NCBI RefSeq assembly: GCF_004917075.1
Contig: NZ_SSYB01000001.1
Location: 620,001 to 684,000 of the forward strand
Direction: 5' to 3'
Length of the DNA: 64,000 bases
From: Geomonas edaphica
GTDB lineage: Bacteria; Desulfobacterota; Desulfuromonadia; Geobacterales; Geobacteraceae
Shown in pieces: positions 16,205 to 23,616 of this stretch. Both the position numbers and the translations under genes were made by a program. The notes under the pieces are model-generated. The model was not told where the DNA came from and searched no databases. It worked only from the letters and a program-made list of their open reading frames with translations. Position 1 is the stretch's first letter, and the number at the start of each line of letters is the position of its first letter.

Positions 16205-16281
16205 TGGTGGCGGTGCAGGGACTTGAACCCCGGACAACACGGATATGAGCCGTGTGCTCTAACCAGCTGAGCTACACCGCC
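16205..16281 (-). tRNA. tRNA-Met (CAT), elongator type
   Basis: A 77-nt cloverleaf with acceptor GGCGGTG/CACCGCC, D-stem GCTC/GAGC, anticodon stem CACGG/CCGTG around the loop CTCATAT, T-loop TTCAAGT and an encoded CCA. The G1-C72 pair excludes an initiator. A CAT anticodon could also belong to tRNA-Ile2 (lysidine-modified), but the anticodon stem and D-arm resemble elongator methionine tRNA. Confidence 0.93.
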
Positions 16282-16440
16282 AAGCTCTTATTTGTAATGA
16301 TGTCAACTACCTGCTCGTCTCTTGCAACGGTTTCTGCCGCGCCTCAAGAGACACTCTTTATAGTCTAGAGCGCTTTCGTTGTCAATAAAAAATAGCGCTA
16401 AAACTTTCTCATGCTGCACGGACATTTCAGCAGCAAGATT

Positions 16441-17103
16441 TTACTTCAGTATATCCAGAAGCTCGACCTCGAATATCAATGTCGCATTGGCGGGAATCAT
16501 CCCGGAGCCCTGCTCACCGTAGGCCAGTTCAGGAGGACACACAAGCTGTGCCTTGCCGCCGACCTTCATCTTCTGCACGCCCTCGGTCCAGCACTTGACG
16601 ACCTGGTTCAACCCGAACTCAGCGGGACGCCCTGCGGCGTAGGAGCTGTCGAACTCCTTGCCGTCGACGAGGGTGCCGCGGTAATTGACCTTAACCCTGT
16701 CGGTGGCGGCAGGACTTGCGCCGGTCCCTTCCTTGATGGACTTGTACACGAGCCCCGAAGCGGTCTTGACCGCACCTTTCTCGCTTGCTGCCTTCTCGAC
16801 AAACTCCTTTGACTTGGCAGCAAGACGCTCGCCCTGTGCGGCCCGACGCGCCAGTGCAAGCTGCTGGATTTTAGCCTTGTAAGGCTCGATGTCGAAATCC
16901 GGCTTCTTCCCGGCAATACCATCCTTAACGCCTTTCAGCACCTGGTCCAGTTCGTCCGACGTCATGTCGAAGATGGCCAACTGGCGTGCCATTACCTGGC
17001 CTACGGCATAAAGGGTCTTCTGGTCCTCGGCTTTCTTGTCGTCAGCGGCAAAGGCGGGGACGGCGAGAAATACCAACAGGGCGACAGCTATCAACTTGGT
17101 CAT
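16441..17103 (-). CDS. Secreted FKBP-type peptidyl-prolyl cis-trans isomerase
   Basis: A 220-residue Mip/FkpA-like protein with a signal peptide (cut after AVPAFAA), an N-terminal helical dimerisation region of about 85 residues and an FKBP domain with VKVNYRGTLVDGKEFDSSY, GLNQVVKCWTEGVQKMKVGG and AYGEQGSGMIPANATLIFEVELL. It catalyses proline isomerisation and chaperones proteins in the periplasm. Ribosome site CAGGAGGAC. Monocistronic, just upstream of the tRNA-Met gene in the same direction. Confidence 0.95.
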   Translation of the reverse strand: MTKLIAVALLVFLAVPAFAADDKKAEDQKTLYAVGQVMARQLAIFDMTSDELDQVLKGVKDGIAGKKPDFDIEPYKAKIQQLALARRAAQGERLAAKSKEFVEKAASEKGAVKTASGLVYKSIKEGTGASPAATDRVKVNYRGTLVDGKEFDSSYAAGRPAEFGLNQVVKCWTEGVQKMKVGGKAQLVCPPELAYGEQGSGMIPANATLIFEVELLDILK

Positions 17104-17140
17104 GATTTAGTCCTCCTGAAAATGTATTGGCTTCGGAATC

Positions 17141-17171
17141 AAAAAAAGCACCCCTCGCGAGGTGCTTTTTA
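17141..17171 (-). terminator. Terminator downstream of the MucR-like gene
   Basis: Stem AGCACC/GGTGCT (17147-17152 with 17161-17166), extendable through CTCGCG, with T runs on both sides. It lies 17 bp beyond the stop of the MucR-type gene. Confidence 0.88.
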
Positions 17172-17188
17172 CAGACGTAGGAACCGGC

Positions 17189-17722
17189 CTACTTCTTGGC
17201 CTTGGGTGCTACTTTTGCCTTGGGGGCTTTGGCGGCTTTTGCCGGTGCCTTGGTCGCCTTCGCGGCCTTGGCCGGTTTGGCTACCGTCTCTTTCTTCGCC
17301 TCGATGTTGGCCATGCGCACTTCCCTCGCCTTGGCAAGGTTGTCGGCCAGACCGCGGTCCTGCGCCATCTTGCGGCGGGACTCGGAATAGCTCTTCGCGG
17401 ACAGGGCCTGCTTGCTCGGAATCCCGAACTGCTTCTTGTAGGCACCGGGCTTCATGCCGTGCGCTGTGCTCAGGTGACGCGCAAGGGTCTTGAACCCGCC
17501 TTTGCCGCAAACAAGGCAGACCACCTCGTTCTTTTTGAAGGCTTCTTTGATGGAGAGTGAAGCTTTTGGTTCTTCGACGCCTTCCACGCCCTGCCCTGCC
17601 TCAAGGTTCTTCAGTGCAGCGTGAACTTTGGCTATTTCCGCGAGAAGCTCATCCGATGTCATCGGCGTGCTGGAGGCATGCGATGCAACGAGTTGTGCAG
17701 CTATTTCTACCAAGGTCGCCAT
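17189..17722 (-). CDS. MucR/Ros-family zinc-finger protein with a histone-H1-like tail
   Basis: A 177-residue protein. Residues about 60-125 match the MucR/Ros family: CLVCGKGGFKTLARHLSTAH (C-x2-C-x9-H-x4-H zinc site) followed by HGMKPGAYKKQFGIP and YSESRRKMA. These proteins bind DNA as transcriptional regulators or nucleoid organisers. The last 35 residues are almost only Lys, Ala, Pro with Val/Thr (repeats such as AKAPAKAAKAPKAK), as in bacterial histone-H1-like proteins. Typical MucR proteins are about 140 residues and lack this tail, so the fusion suggests strong non-specific DNA binding added to a specific domain. Monocistronic with its own terminator. Confidence 0.88.
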   Translation of the reverse strand: MATLVEIAAQLVASHASSTPMTSDELLAEIAKVHAALKNLEAGQGVEGVEEPKASLSIKEAFKKNEVVCLVCGKGGFKTLARHLSTAHGMKPGAYKKQFGIPSKQALSAKSYSESRRKMAQDRGLADNLAKAREVRMANIEAKKETVAKPAKAAKATKAPAKAAKAPKAKVAPKAKK

Positions 17723-17967
17723 TTACCACCCTCCTTCAAAGTTATAGTTAGGTGATTAATAGCAGAGACGGAGATATTGTCAATAATAAAGTAAAAATAA
17801 CATTGTTGGACTGAGTATACGGGAGGACAAAAAGAATCGAACTTCATCGCAGAAGAAATCGACTTTAAATGATGAGGTACGCAAACCCGGGAAGTGCATT
17901 TGTCGAGCCGGCAGAATCATGCAGCAGCTCCGGCGCCTGCAAAGAACAGCGAGAAAGAAAGTGTATC

Positions 17968-18951
17968 TCACAGATGTGCATAGAATGCAGCTCTTCCGGC
18001 ACCTAAAAGAGCGGTTTTTTCATTCAGTATGACGTGCACCGGAATAGACTGTACCAGGGGACTCAGCCTGCCTTTTGCGGTAAAAGAAAGCATGAATGCC
18101 GGTCCTTTTAGCAGATCCAGTATCTTCGGTGCGATCCCTCCGCCAAGGTAGACGCCGCCTGTGGCGAGAAACCTGAGGGCGGCGTTGCCTGCCTCGGCTC
18201 CGTAGACGGATATGAAGACCTCGAGGGCCTTCGCGCACATGGGGCAGCGGGATTCAAGGGCCGCCTTCGTAATGACCGCGGGTGGATCGCCCACCGTCAT
18301 CGCGGCAGCGATGGATTCCTGTTCGGGGAAGTAATGCTTGTCGCGCAGAAAACGATAGATGTCCAGGAGCCCTGGGCCGGACAACACACGCTCGTAACTG
18401 GCCCGGCCGTGCTTCGTCTGCAGGTAAAGGAGGAGTTCCGCTTCCAACTCGTTGCGTGCCGCGAAATCGGCGTGTCCGGCTTCGCTGGGAAGCGGGTGAT
18501 GGATACCTCCAGCGAAGTAGGCGAGCGACTCACCAAGGCCTGTCCCCGCCGAGACCACGGCTATGGTGCCGGAAGGGTTGGCAACGCCTTCGTTGAGAGT
18601 GTGGAGATCTTGCTGTTTAAGCGACGCGATGCCGTAGGTGTTCGCCTCGAGATCGTTGATAAGCAGCACACGTGGGAGTTCTAAAGCCGCAGCAAGTTCA
18701 TCGCTCTCGATGGTCCAGGGAAGGTTCGGTGTGCGGACCCGTCCCTCGATGATGGGACCGGCGATACCGAAGCAGGCGCGCTCCGCGCTGATGTGATGCT
18801 GCGAGGCGAAGTGGCGTACGATATCGATAAGGCTGCCGTGGGTGGCGCTTTTGTACTGCGCCTCGGCAAGTGTGGTGAGTCCGGCGGGATCGGCCTGAAA
18901 ATAGGCAATACGGGTCGAGGTTCCCCCCACATCTCCTGCGAGAATGAGCAT
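17968..18951 (-). CDS. glk: Glucokinase
   Basis: A 327-residue member of the bacterial glucokinase family (Glk). It has an ATP-binding LAGDVGGTSTR near residue 4, then ACFGIAGPI, LINDLEANTYG with the catalytic Asp, VSAGTGLGES and PSEAGHADFA. The C-terminal GGVYLGGGIAPK is the second phosphate loop. It phosphorylates glucose with ATP, feeding glycolysis or glycogen turnover. Length is normal. Monocistronic. The 245-bp gap to the MucR gene downstream shows no gene. Confidence 0.93.
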   Translation of the reverse strand: MLILAGDVGGTSTRIAYFQADPAGLTTLAEAQYKSATHGSLIDIVRHFASQHHISAERACFGIAGPIIEGRVRTPNLPWTIESDELAAALELPRVLLINDLEANTYGIASLKQQDLHTLNEGVANPSGTIAVVSAGTGLGESLAYFAGGIHHPLPSEAGHADFAARNELEAELLLYLQTKHGRASYERVLSGPGLLDIYRFLRDKHYFPEQESIAAAMTVGDPPAVITKAALESRCPMCAKALEVFISVYGAEAGNAALRFLATGGVYLGGGIAPKILDLLKGPAFMLSFTAKGRLSPLVQSIPVHVILNEKTALLGAGRAAFYAHL

Positions 18952-19038
18952 ATGACCTCCCGTTAAAGGCTTTGCTGTGGCTGCGTTGGCGGTTCGTTAC
19001 CCCCTGAGCCGTAGCAGAGGAAAACTAGGACGCAAAAG

Positions 19039-19076
19039 GCAAATCCCCCCTGTCCCCCCTTCGCAAAGGGGGGGAC
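19039..19076. repeat. Dispersed palindromic repeat, copy 4 (inverted)
   Basis: The complement of the element at 20-57, including the GCAAATC flank and both C/G runs. It lies between pqiC and glk, just beyond the pqiC stop codon on the minus strand, where it may serve as a 3' hairpin. Confidence 0.8.
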
Positions 19077-19109
19077 GTTAGGCAAACGTGGCGCTTCGTA
19101 TCCGCGTGA

Positions 19110-19718
19110 CTACTTTCTGGAAGCGTCCGCAGGGGTTGCCTCCTCGGCTAACACCGTTTTCACGATCTCGGCGCTGATCGTGTCTAGGGCGCGGCTCGTC
19201 GCGTCTGCTACGGCGTCGTAACCGGAGCCGGTCGCTTTTTCGCGAACCACGGCGCGCCCTACCCTGCTATCACTCCCCCTGCGCACACTCCAGGTGGCCT
19301 CGATGGTGACGGCTTCGCCGGGGACGGCTTCCAGCCTGAGAATATCGACAGGCACTCCGTACTTCACATCCACACCGGCACCTTGGCCGTAGGCAAACAC
19401 ACGGTTCGAACCGAGCCTGCGCCCTATATCCTGCGATAAAAGCCGCGGGATCTCCTCTTTCAGCGGTTCGGCCCAGCGGTGCGATTCCAAAATGGCAACC
19501 CGGTTCGGAGCGACGCGCACGACGAGCTGGGGACGATCCAGAAGTTCAGGCAGCGTTACCGGTCCGACCCTTACCGACAAGGACTGCGCGGACGACGCTT
19601 CCACCTCCGGAACCGCTGCCGGAGTCAGGGTGTAGAAGGTGACTCCGGGAGACCTGACGCATCCTGCGCTTAGGAGAAAAAATCCAAATAAGACCGGGAG
19701 TACGGAGACGGTGCGCAT
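19110..19718 (-). CDS. pqiC: PqiC-type lipoprotein of an MCE transport complex
   Basis: A 202-residue lipoprotein with lipobox LSAGC (Cys about residue 20), then YTLTPAAVPEVE and RVGPVTLPELLDRPQLVVR, a pattern typical of PqiC/YmbA proteins. The middle has ESHRWAEPLKEEIPRLLSQDI. PqiC docks the periplasmic PqiB tunnel to the outer membrane. It starts 3 bp after pqiB and is last in the pqiA-pqiA-pqiB-pqiC operon. Length is typical. Confidence 0.92.
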   Translation of the reverse strand: MRTVSVLPVLFGFFLLSAGCVRSPGVTFYTLTPAAVPEVEASSAQSLSVRVGPVTLPELLDRPQLVVRVAPNRVAILESHRWAEPLKEEIPRLLSQDIGRRLGSNRVFAYGQGAGVDVKYGVPVDILRLEAVPGEAVTIEATWSVRRGSDSRVGRAVVREKATGSGYDAVADATSRALDTISAEIVKTVLAEEATPADASRK

Positions 19719-19720
19719 GG

Positions 19721-21400
19721 CTATTTTTCCTCCTTTTTGCCGCGTATCAGGGATTCGGGGTGCTGTTCGAGGTAATCCCCGAGAACCCGCAGCGAACGGG
19801 CCGCACGCGAGACCTCGCGCATGGTGTCGCGCAGGTCGACCTGCACGGGTGCATCGGCGCTCAGGACACCGCTGGCACCGCCCAAAGTGGACCGCGCTTC
19901 GGAAAGCGTCTTTCTCACGTCCTCGAGCGTCGTCTTCGTCTCGGTGAGCACGGTTTTCGCCTCGGGCACCAGGGACTTGTCCATGTTCTGCAGCAACCGG
20001 TCGGCGCTCTTTAAGGTATCGTCGAGGGAGCGCATGGTCTGTCCCGCATCTCCGGCAAGTTTCTCCAGCGGCAGTTTCTCGATCCGCTGCACGATCTCGA
20101 TGAGGTTCTTCTGCAGTTTCTCCATGGAACCGGGCACGGTCGGGAAACGCGGCGGCGAGGTGCTCCAGTTGATGCGGCCGGCACGGGCATCGGGCACGAA
20201 GTCGAGCGCCACGTAGAGCTGGCCGGTCAGCAGGCTGCCGCTTTTGATCTGCGCGCGGAAGCCGTGCGCCACCAGATCGTCGAGAAGCCTGTGTGCCTCG
20301 GCGGTGCCGGGTTGGGGCATGTTACCGCCGCTGTCCTTGCGGAACTTGGTCTGCAGGTGCTCAGGGTAGAGCTGGATCTCGACCGGGACGGAGAAATCCT
20401 TGCGGTTGCGGTCGAGCACCACATTGATATTGGTGACCTCGCCCACGGTGACGCCGCGCAGGTCCACGGGAGCACCGACGGCAAGGCCGCGCACCGACTC
20501 GCGGAACTCGAGGATGAATTTTTCGGAGGCAGCGGAGTTCTTGATGGCCTCGTCGCGGGTACCGTAAAGGGTGTACGCGGTGTCCGCGGGAGCGGCGACG
20601 GCGCCGGAGACCGACTCATCGAAGGAGATGCCGCCCAAAAGAACGGCAAGCATCGATTCGGTGTTCAGCTTCACGCCGCCTGGAGTGACGGTCAAGTCAA
20701 CGCCGCTTGCCTGCCAGAAAAAGGTGCTGGTGGTGACAAAGCGGTCGTACGGCGACTTGATGAAGACACGGACGGTGACAGCTTTGCCATCGCGGTCGAG
20801 ATCGGTGGAGATGACCTGCCCCACCTGCATGCGGCGGAAAAACACCGGTGAGCCGGTGTAGAGCGAGCCTACATCGTCGGTATGCAGCACGAACTGACGC
20901 CCGGGGACATCCATGGAAACAGCGGGGGGAGACTCGAGACCGATGAAACTATCACCGAGCTCCTTCGAAGTCCCCGCTTCTACCCCGATATAGGAGCCGC
21001 CAAGGAGCGTGGTGAGACCGGAGACGTTTCCGCCGGAGATGCGCGCGCGCACCACCCAGAAACGGGTATCTTTCACCATGAGACCCTTGGCGTCCTTGGT
21101 GACTTCCGCGGTAACCACGACGTGGGTGCGATCGTCGGAGATGGCGATCGATTTCACCTCGCCGATCATGACGTCCTTGTACTTGAGCTTAGTCTTGCCC
21201 GCCTCGAGCCCCTCCCCGGTCTTGAAGGAGATGGTAATGGTCTCGCCGCGGTCCACCCACGCCTTGGCTGCGATGGAAAGACCGATGATGGCGGCGACTA
21301 TGGGTATGATCCAGACGAGCTGGATCGAGAAGCGCCGCTTCGGCTCGCTTACCGCCTCGGGAAGGTCCTGTATCTCTTGTCTGTCCGATGGTTCAGTCAT
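19721..21400 (-). CDS. pqiB: PqiB-type MCE-domain protein
   Basis: A 559-residue protein with one N-terminal transmembrane helix (about residues 27-47) and three MCE/MlaD domains, recognisable by GLEAGKTKLKYKDVMIGEV (about 65), GSLYTGSPVFFRRMQVGQV (about 180) and GLAVGAPVDLRGVTVGEV (about 300). A long helical C-terminal region (about 430-540) follows. In E. coli, PqiB forms a periplasm-spanning tube for lipid movement between the membranes. The start overlaps the end of the second pqiA by 8 bp. Confidence 0.95.
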   Translation of the reverse strand: MTEPSDRQEIQDLPEAVSEPKRRFSIQLVWIIPIVAAIIGLSIAAKAWVDRGETITISFKTGEGLEAGKTKLKYKDVMIGEVKSIAISDDRTHVVVTAEVTKDAKGLMVKDTRFWVVRARISGGNVSGLTTLLGGSYIGVEAGTSKELGDSFIGLESPPAVSMDVPGRQFVLHTDDVGSLYTGSPVFFRRMQVGQVISTDLDRDGKAVTVRVFIKSPYDRFVTTSTFFWQASGVDLTVTPGGVKLNTESMLAVLLGGISFDESVSGAVAAPADTAYTLYGTRDEAIKNSAASEKFILEFRESVRGLAVGAPVDLRGVTVGEVTNINVVLDRNRKDFSVPVEIQLYPEHLQTKFRKDSGGNMPQPGTAEAHRLLDDLVAHGFRAQIKSGSLLTGQLYVALDFVPDARAGRINWSTSPPRFPTVPGSMEKLQKNLIEIVQRIEKLPLEKLAGDAGQTMRSLDDTLKSADRLLQNMDKSLVPEAKTVLTETKTTLEDVRKTLSEARSTLGGASGVLSADAPVQVDLRDTMREVSRAARSLRVLGDYLEQHPESLIRGKKEEK

Positions 21401-22034
21401 GGAATTCCTCTTTCTGCAACGGGTCCCAGATCAGGCGCGGATCGAACTCCATGGTGGCGAGCATGGTGAGGACAACCACCGCGCCGAAGGCAATCGCGGC
21501 TGGGCCGGCCTTCACTATCGCCAGGGAGCCCAGTTGCACGAGCGCCGCGAGCAGGGTAACTACGTAGATATCCAACATGGACCAGCGCCCCACCGCTTCC
21601 ACCAACCGGAAAAGCCGGGTGCGCTGCTGCGGGTGCCAGGTCGATTTACGCTGCACGGAGATGAGCAGCAGGGTCAGGGAAAAGAGCTTTAAAAGCGGTA
21701 TCGCCACACTGGCCACGAAGACGATGACGGCGATCATCCAGGACCCGGTCCTCCAAAGATGCACGACACCGCTCACGATGGTGTCCTTGCGGTAATTGAT
21801 CAGGGAGCCGGTCTCCATCATGACCAGCATGTTGGCCGGTACGTAGAGTATGTAGGACGCGATGACGAGCGCCCAGCAGCGCTGCACGCTGCCCGGTCTG
21901 CGCAAATGGAGGCGGGCGCCGCAACGCGGGCAGTGCTGCGCGCGCGAAGTACCGGTGCTCCGTGAGACCAGCTGGCAGACATGGCAGGAGCAAAGCCCGC
22001 GGCCGGCCGCGATGGGGGAGTCGGCGGCGCTCAC
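21393..22034 (-). CDS. pqiA: PqiA-family inner-membrane protein, second copy
   Basis: A 213-residue protein with an N-terminal zinc ribbon (CSCHVCQLVS then QHCPRCGARLH) and four transmembrane segments, including VPANMLVMMETGSLI, the hallmark of the PqiA domain. The GTG start at 22034 overlaps the TGA of the preceding pqiA. The frame is open to 22244, but that part is only the overlap with the first gene. E. coli PqiA is one protein with two such halves; here the halves are separate genes. Confidence 0.92.
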   Translation of the reverse strand: MSAADSPIAAGRGLCSCHVCQLVSRSTGTSRAQHCPRCGARLHLRRPGSVQRCWALVIASYILYVPANMLVMMETGSLINYRKDTIVSGVVHLWRTGSWMIAVIVFVASVAIPLLKLFSLTLLLISVQRKSTWHPQQRTRLFRLVEAVGRWSMLDIYVVTLLAALVQLGSLAIVKAGPAAIAFGAVVVLTMLATMEFDPRLIWDPLQKEEFHD

Positions 22035-22663
22035 TTTGACTCCAGATCCCGGCGCTTCCCGTCGAGCTGGGCCCAGACGTCGCGCGCGTTGAAGGCGGTG
22101 GCCGCTGCGGCAAGCAGCAGTGTCAATACCGCGAAGGACCACAAAGCCATCCCCGGGATGACGCGGAAGTTGTTGGTGAGTTTCACCAGGGAAACCAGCA
22201 CCCCGAGCATCAACACCTCCACCATCCCCCACGGCTCGATGCACTGCAGGGTGCGCATGAAAAGCGGATACCTCGGGGGCACCTTGCCGAGTTTTAAAGG
22301 CAGGAGCAGATAGGTGAGCGAGGCGAGCTCAAGCGCAGGAATCAGAATGGCAGTGATCAGGACGAGAGTGGAGACGCTCCTCATCCCCTGTTCCCAAAGG
22401 GAGAGCACGGCGCCGAAGAGGGTGATGGCACTGCGGCCCCCCTGCACCTCGATGGCAAATATGGGAAAGAGGTTCGCGCCCAGAAAAACCATGCATGCCG
22501 CCAGGGTATAGGCGAGGGTGCGGTCGACGCTGTCGGTGGCGTTACGGTACAGCACGGCGCCGCAACGACGGCAGCTCGCATAGCAGCCGGGGTTTAGCTG
22601 GATGTCGCGCTGCAAAAGGTCGCACTCGTGACAGGCGATTAGTTGTGGGGTTCGATCGGTCAT
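22031..22663 (-). CDS. pqiA: PqiA-family inner-membrane protein, first copy
   Basis: A 210-residue protein with zinc ribbon ACHECDLLQR then CRRCGAVLY and four transmembrane segments carrying the PqiA signature FLGANLFPIFAIEVQGG. It is the first gene of the lipid-transport operon and corresponds to the N-terminal half of E. coli PqiA. About 120 bp upstream, beyond a tRNA terminator, is tRNA-Pro, so the promoter must lie in that short gap or within the tRNA transcript. Confidence 0.92.
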   Translation of the reverse strand: MTDRTPQLIACHECDLLQRDIQLNPGCYASCRRCGAVLYRNATDSVDRTLAYTLAACMVFLGANLFPIFAIEVQGGRSAITLFGAVLSLWEQGMRSVSTLVLITAILIPALELASLTYLLLPLKLGKVPPRYPLFMRTLQCIEPWGMVEVLMLGVLVSLVKLTNNFRVIPGMALWSFAVLTLLLAAAATAFNARDVWAQLDGKRRDLESK

Positions 22664-22777
22664 CGGGGAGACGATCCCTCATATGCGGCCCCGGCAGGCC
22701 GTGGCAGACGCGTCGCACAGCGGAGGCCGGTAGGACATGACAGATGAAAACATACCACAGTTACTGTCATAAAACTA

Positions 22778-22813
22778 AATCAGCCGCCCAGGAAGTCTCC
22801 CAAGCGGCTGATT
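22778..22813 (-). terminator. Terminator of tRNA-Pro
   Basis: A 10-bp stem (22778-22787 with 22804-22813, AATCAGCCGC/GCGGCTGATT) lying 4 bp past the CCA end of tRNA-Pro. The T run that follows on the minus strand is weak (TTTAGTTTT). Confidence 0.8.
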
Positions 22814-22817
22814 GAAA

Positions 22818-22894
22818 TGGTCGGTGCGACTGGATTCGAACCAGCGACCACTAGACCCCCAGTCTAGTGCGCTACCAGGCTGCGCTACGCACCG
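22818..22894 (-). tRNA. tRNA-Pro (GGG)
   Basis: A 77-nt cloverleaf with acceptor CGGTGCG/CGCACCG, D-stem GCGC/GCGC, anticodon stem CTAGA/TCTAG around loop CTGGGGG, T-loop TTCGAAT and encoded CCA. The C1-G72 pair, the G-rich anticodon loop and the anticodon GGG identify proline. Confidence 0.95.
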
Positions 22895-22908
22895 ATTAAA
22901 CCTGATAA

Positions 22909-23247
22909 TTACAACTGATCCCGCAAATTCATCAATTCCAGCTTCACATCCTGAAGCAGTGCCGCAAGTGCTTCACCGGAAAGGTCAGATTTTCGGTACT
23001 TTTTCTTCACTTCCAGACGCTTCCTCGCCCCCTCGATGGTCAGCTTTTCCGCGTATAGAAGTTCTTTTATCTCATGGACCAGCTCGACGTCCTTCTTGGA
23101 GTAGAGCCTTTGGCCTCTGCTGCTTTTCCTTGGCGCCAATCCCGGGAATTCCGTCTCCCAGTAACGCAGCACAGAGGTAGGAAGGCCAGTTACCGCGGAC
23201 ACCTCGCCGATTCTGAGGTAAAGCTTGTCCGGGGCGCCGGTCGTCAT
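22909..23247 (-). CDS. MerR-family transcriptional regulator
   Basis: A 112-residue protein with a winged-helix MerR DNA-binding domain ([21 protein letters not shown] and [15 protein letters not shown]-like wing) and a short helical tail. There is no effector domain and no metal-binding cysteine. Such short MerR proteins lie after ihfA in many deltaproteobacteria and other Proteobacteria. It starts 1 bp after the ihfA stop, and the tRNA-Pro gene begins 14 bp downstream. Target unknown. Confidence 0.9.
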   Translation of the reverse strand: MTTGAPDKLYLRIGEVSAVTGLPTSVLRYWETEFPGLAPRKSSRGQRLYSKKDVELVHEIKELLYAEKLTIEGARKRLEVKKKYRKSDLSGEALAALLQDVKLELMNLRDQL

Positions 23248-23248
23248 G

Positions 23249-23530
23249 CTACTGCTGGATGTTGATCGCGCTCTTCAGTACCTGGCTCGGTTTGAAGGTG
23301 AGGATCTTGCGAGCAACGATGGTGATCTCTTCGCCGGTCTGCGGGTTCCTGCCGCGACGGTCGGACTTCTCTTTCACTACGAAGTTGCCGAAGCCGGCAA
23401 TCTTGATCTTGTCGCCTTCTTCAAGAGTGGACTTAATCAGGTCGAAGACCGTCTCAACGAGTTCGGCAGATTCTTTTTTAGAGAAACCGACCTTCTCATA
23501 AATTTTTTCTACGATGTCCGCTTTGGTCAT
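23249..23530 (-). CDS. ihfA: Integration host factor subunit alpha
   Basis: A 93-residue HU/IHF-family protein (MTKADIVEKIYEKVGFSKKE, GFGNF, RRGRNPQTGEEI). The beta-arm sequence RRGRNPQTGE and the conserved position after pheT identify the IHF alpha subunit. It bends DNA as a heterodimer and supports sigma-54 promoters. It follows pheT with an 86-bp gap in the same direction. Confidence 0.95.
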   Translation of the reverse strand: MTKADIVEKIYEKVGFSKKESAELVETVFDLIKSTLEEGDKIKIAGFGNFVVKEKSDRRGRNPQTGEEITIVARKILTFKPSQVLKSAINIQQ

Positions 23531-23616
23531 AATCCCCTCAACAGGTGAAACATTTCAGTGTGTTCTCAACAGCGGCTTAATCTAATACCATAGCGTTTTC
23601 GATTTCGCAACCGTTT

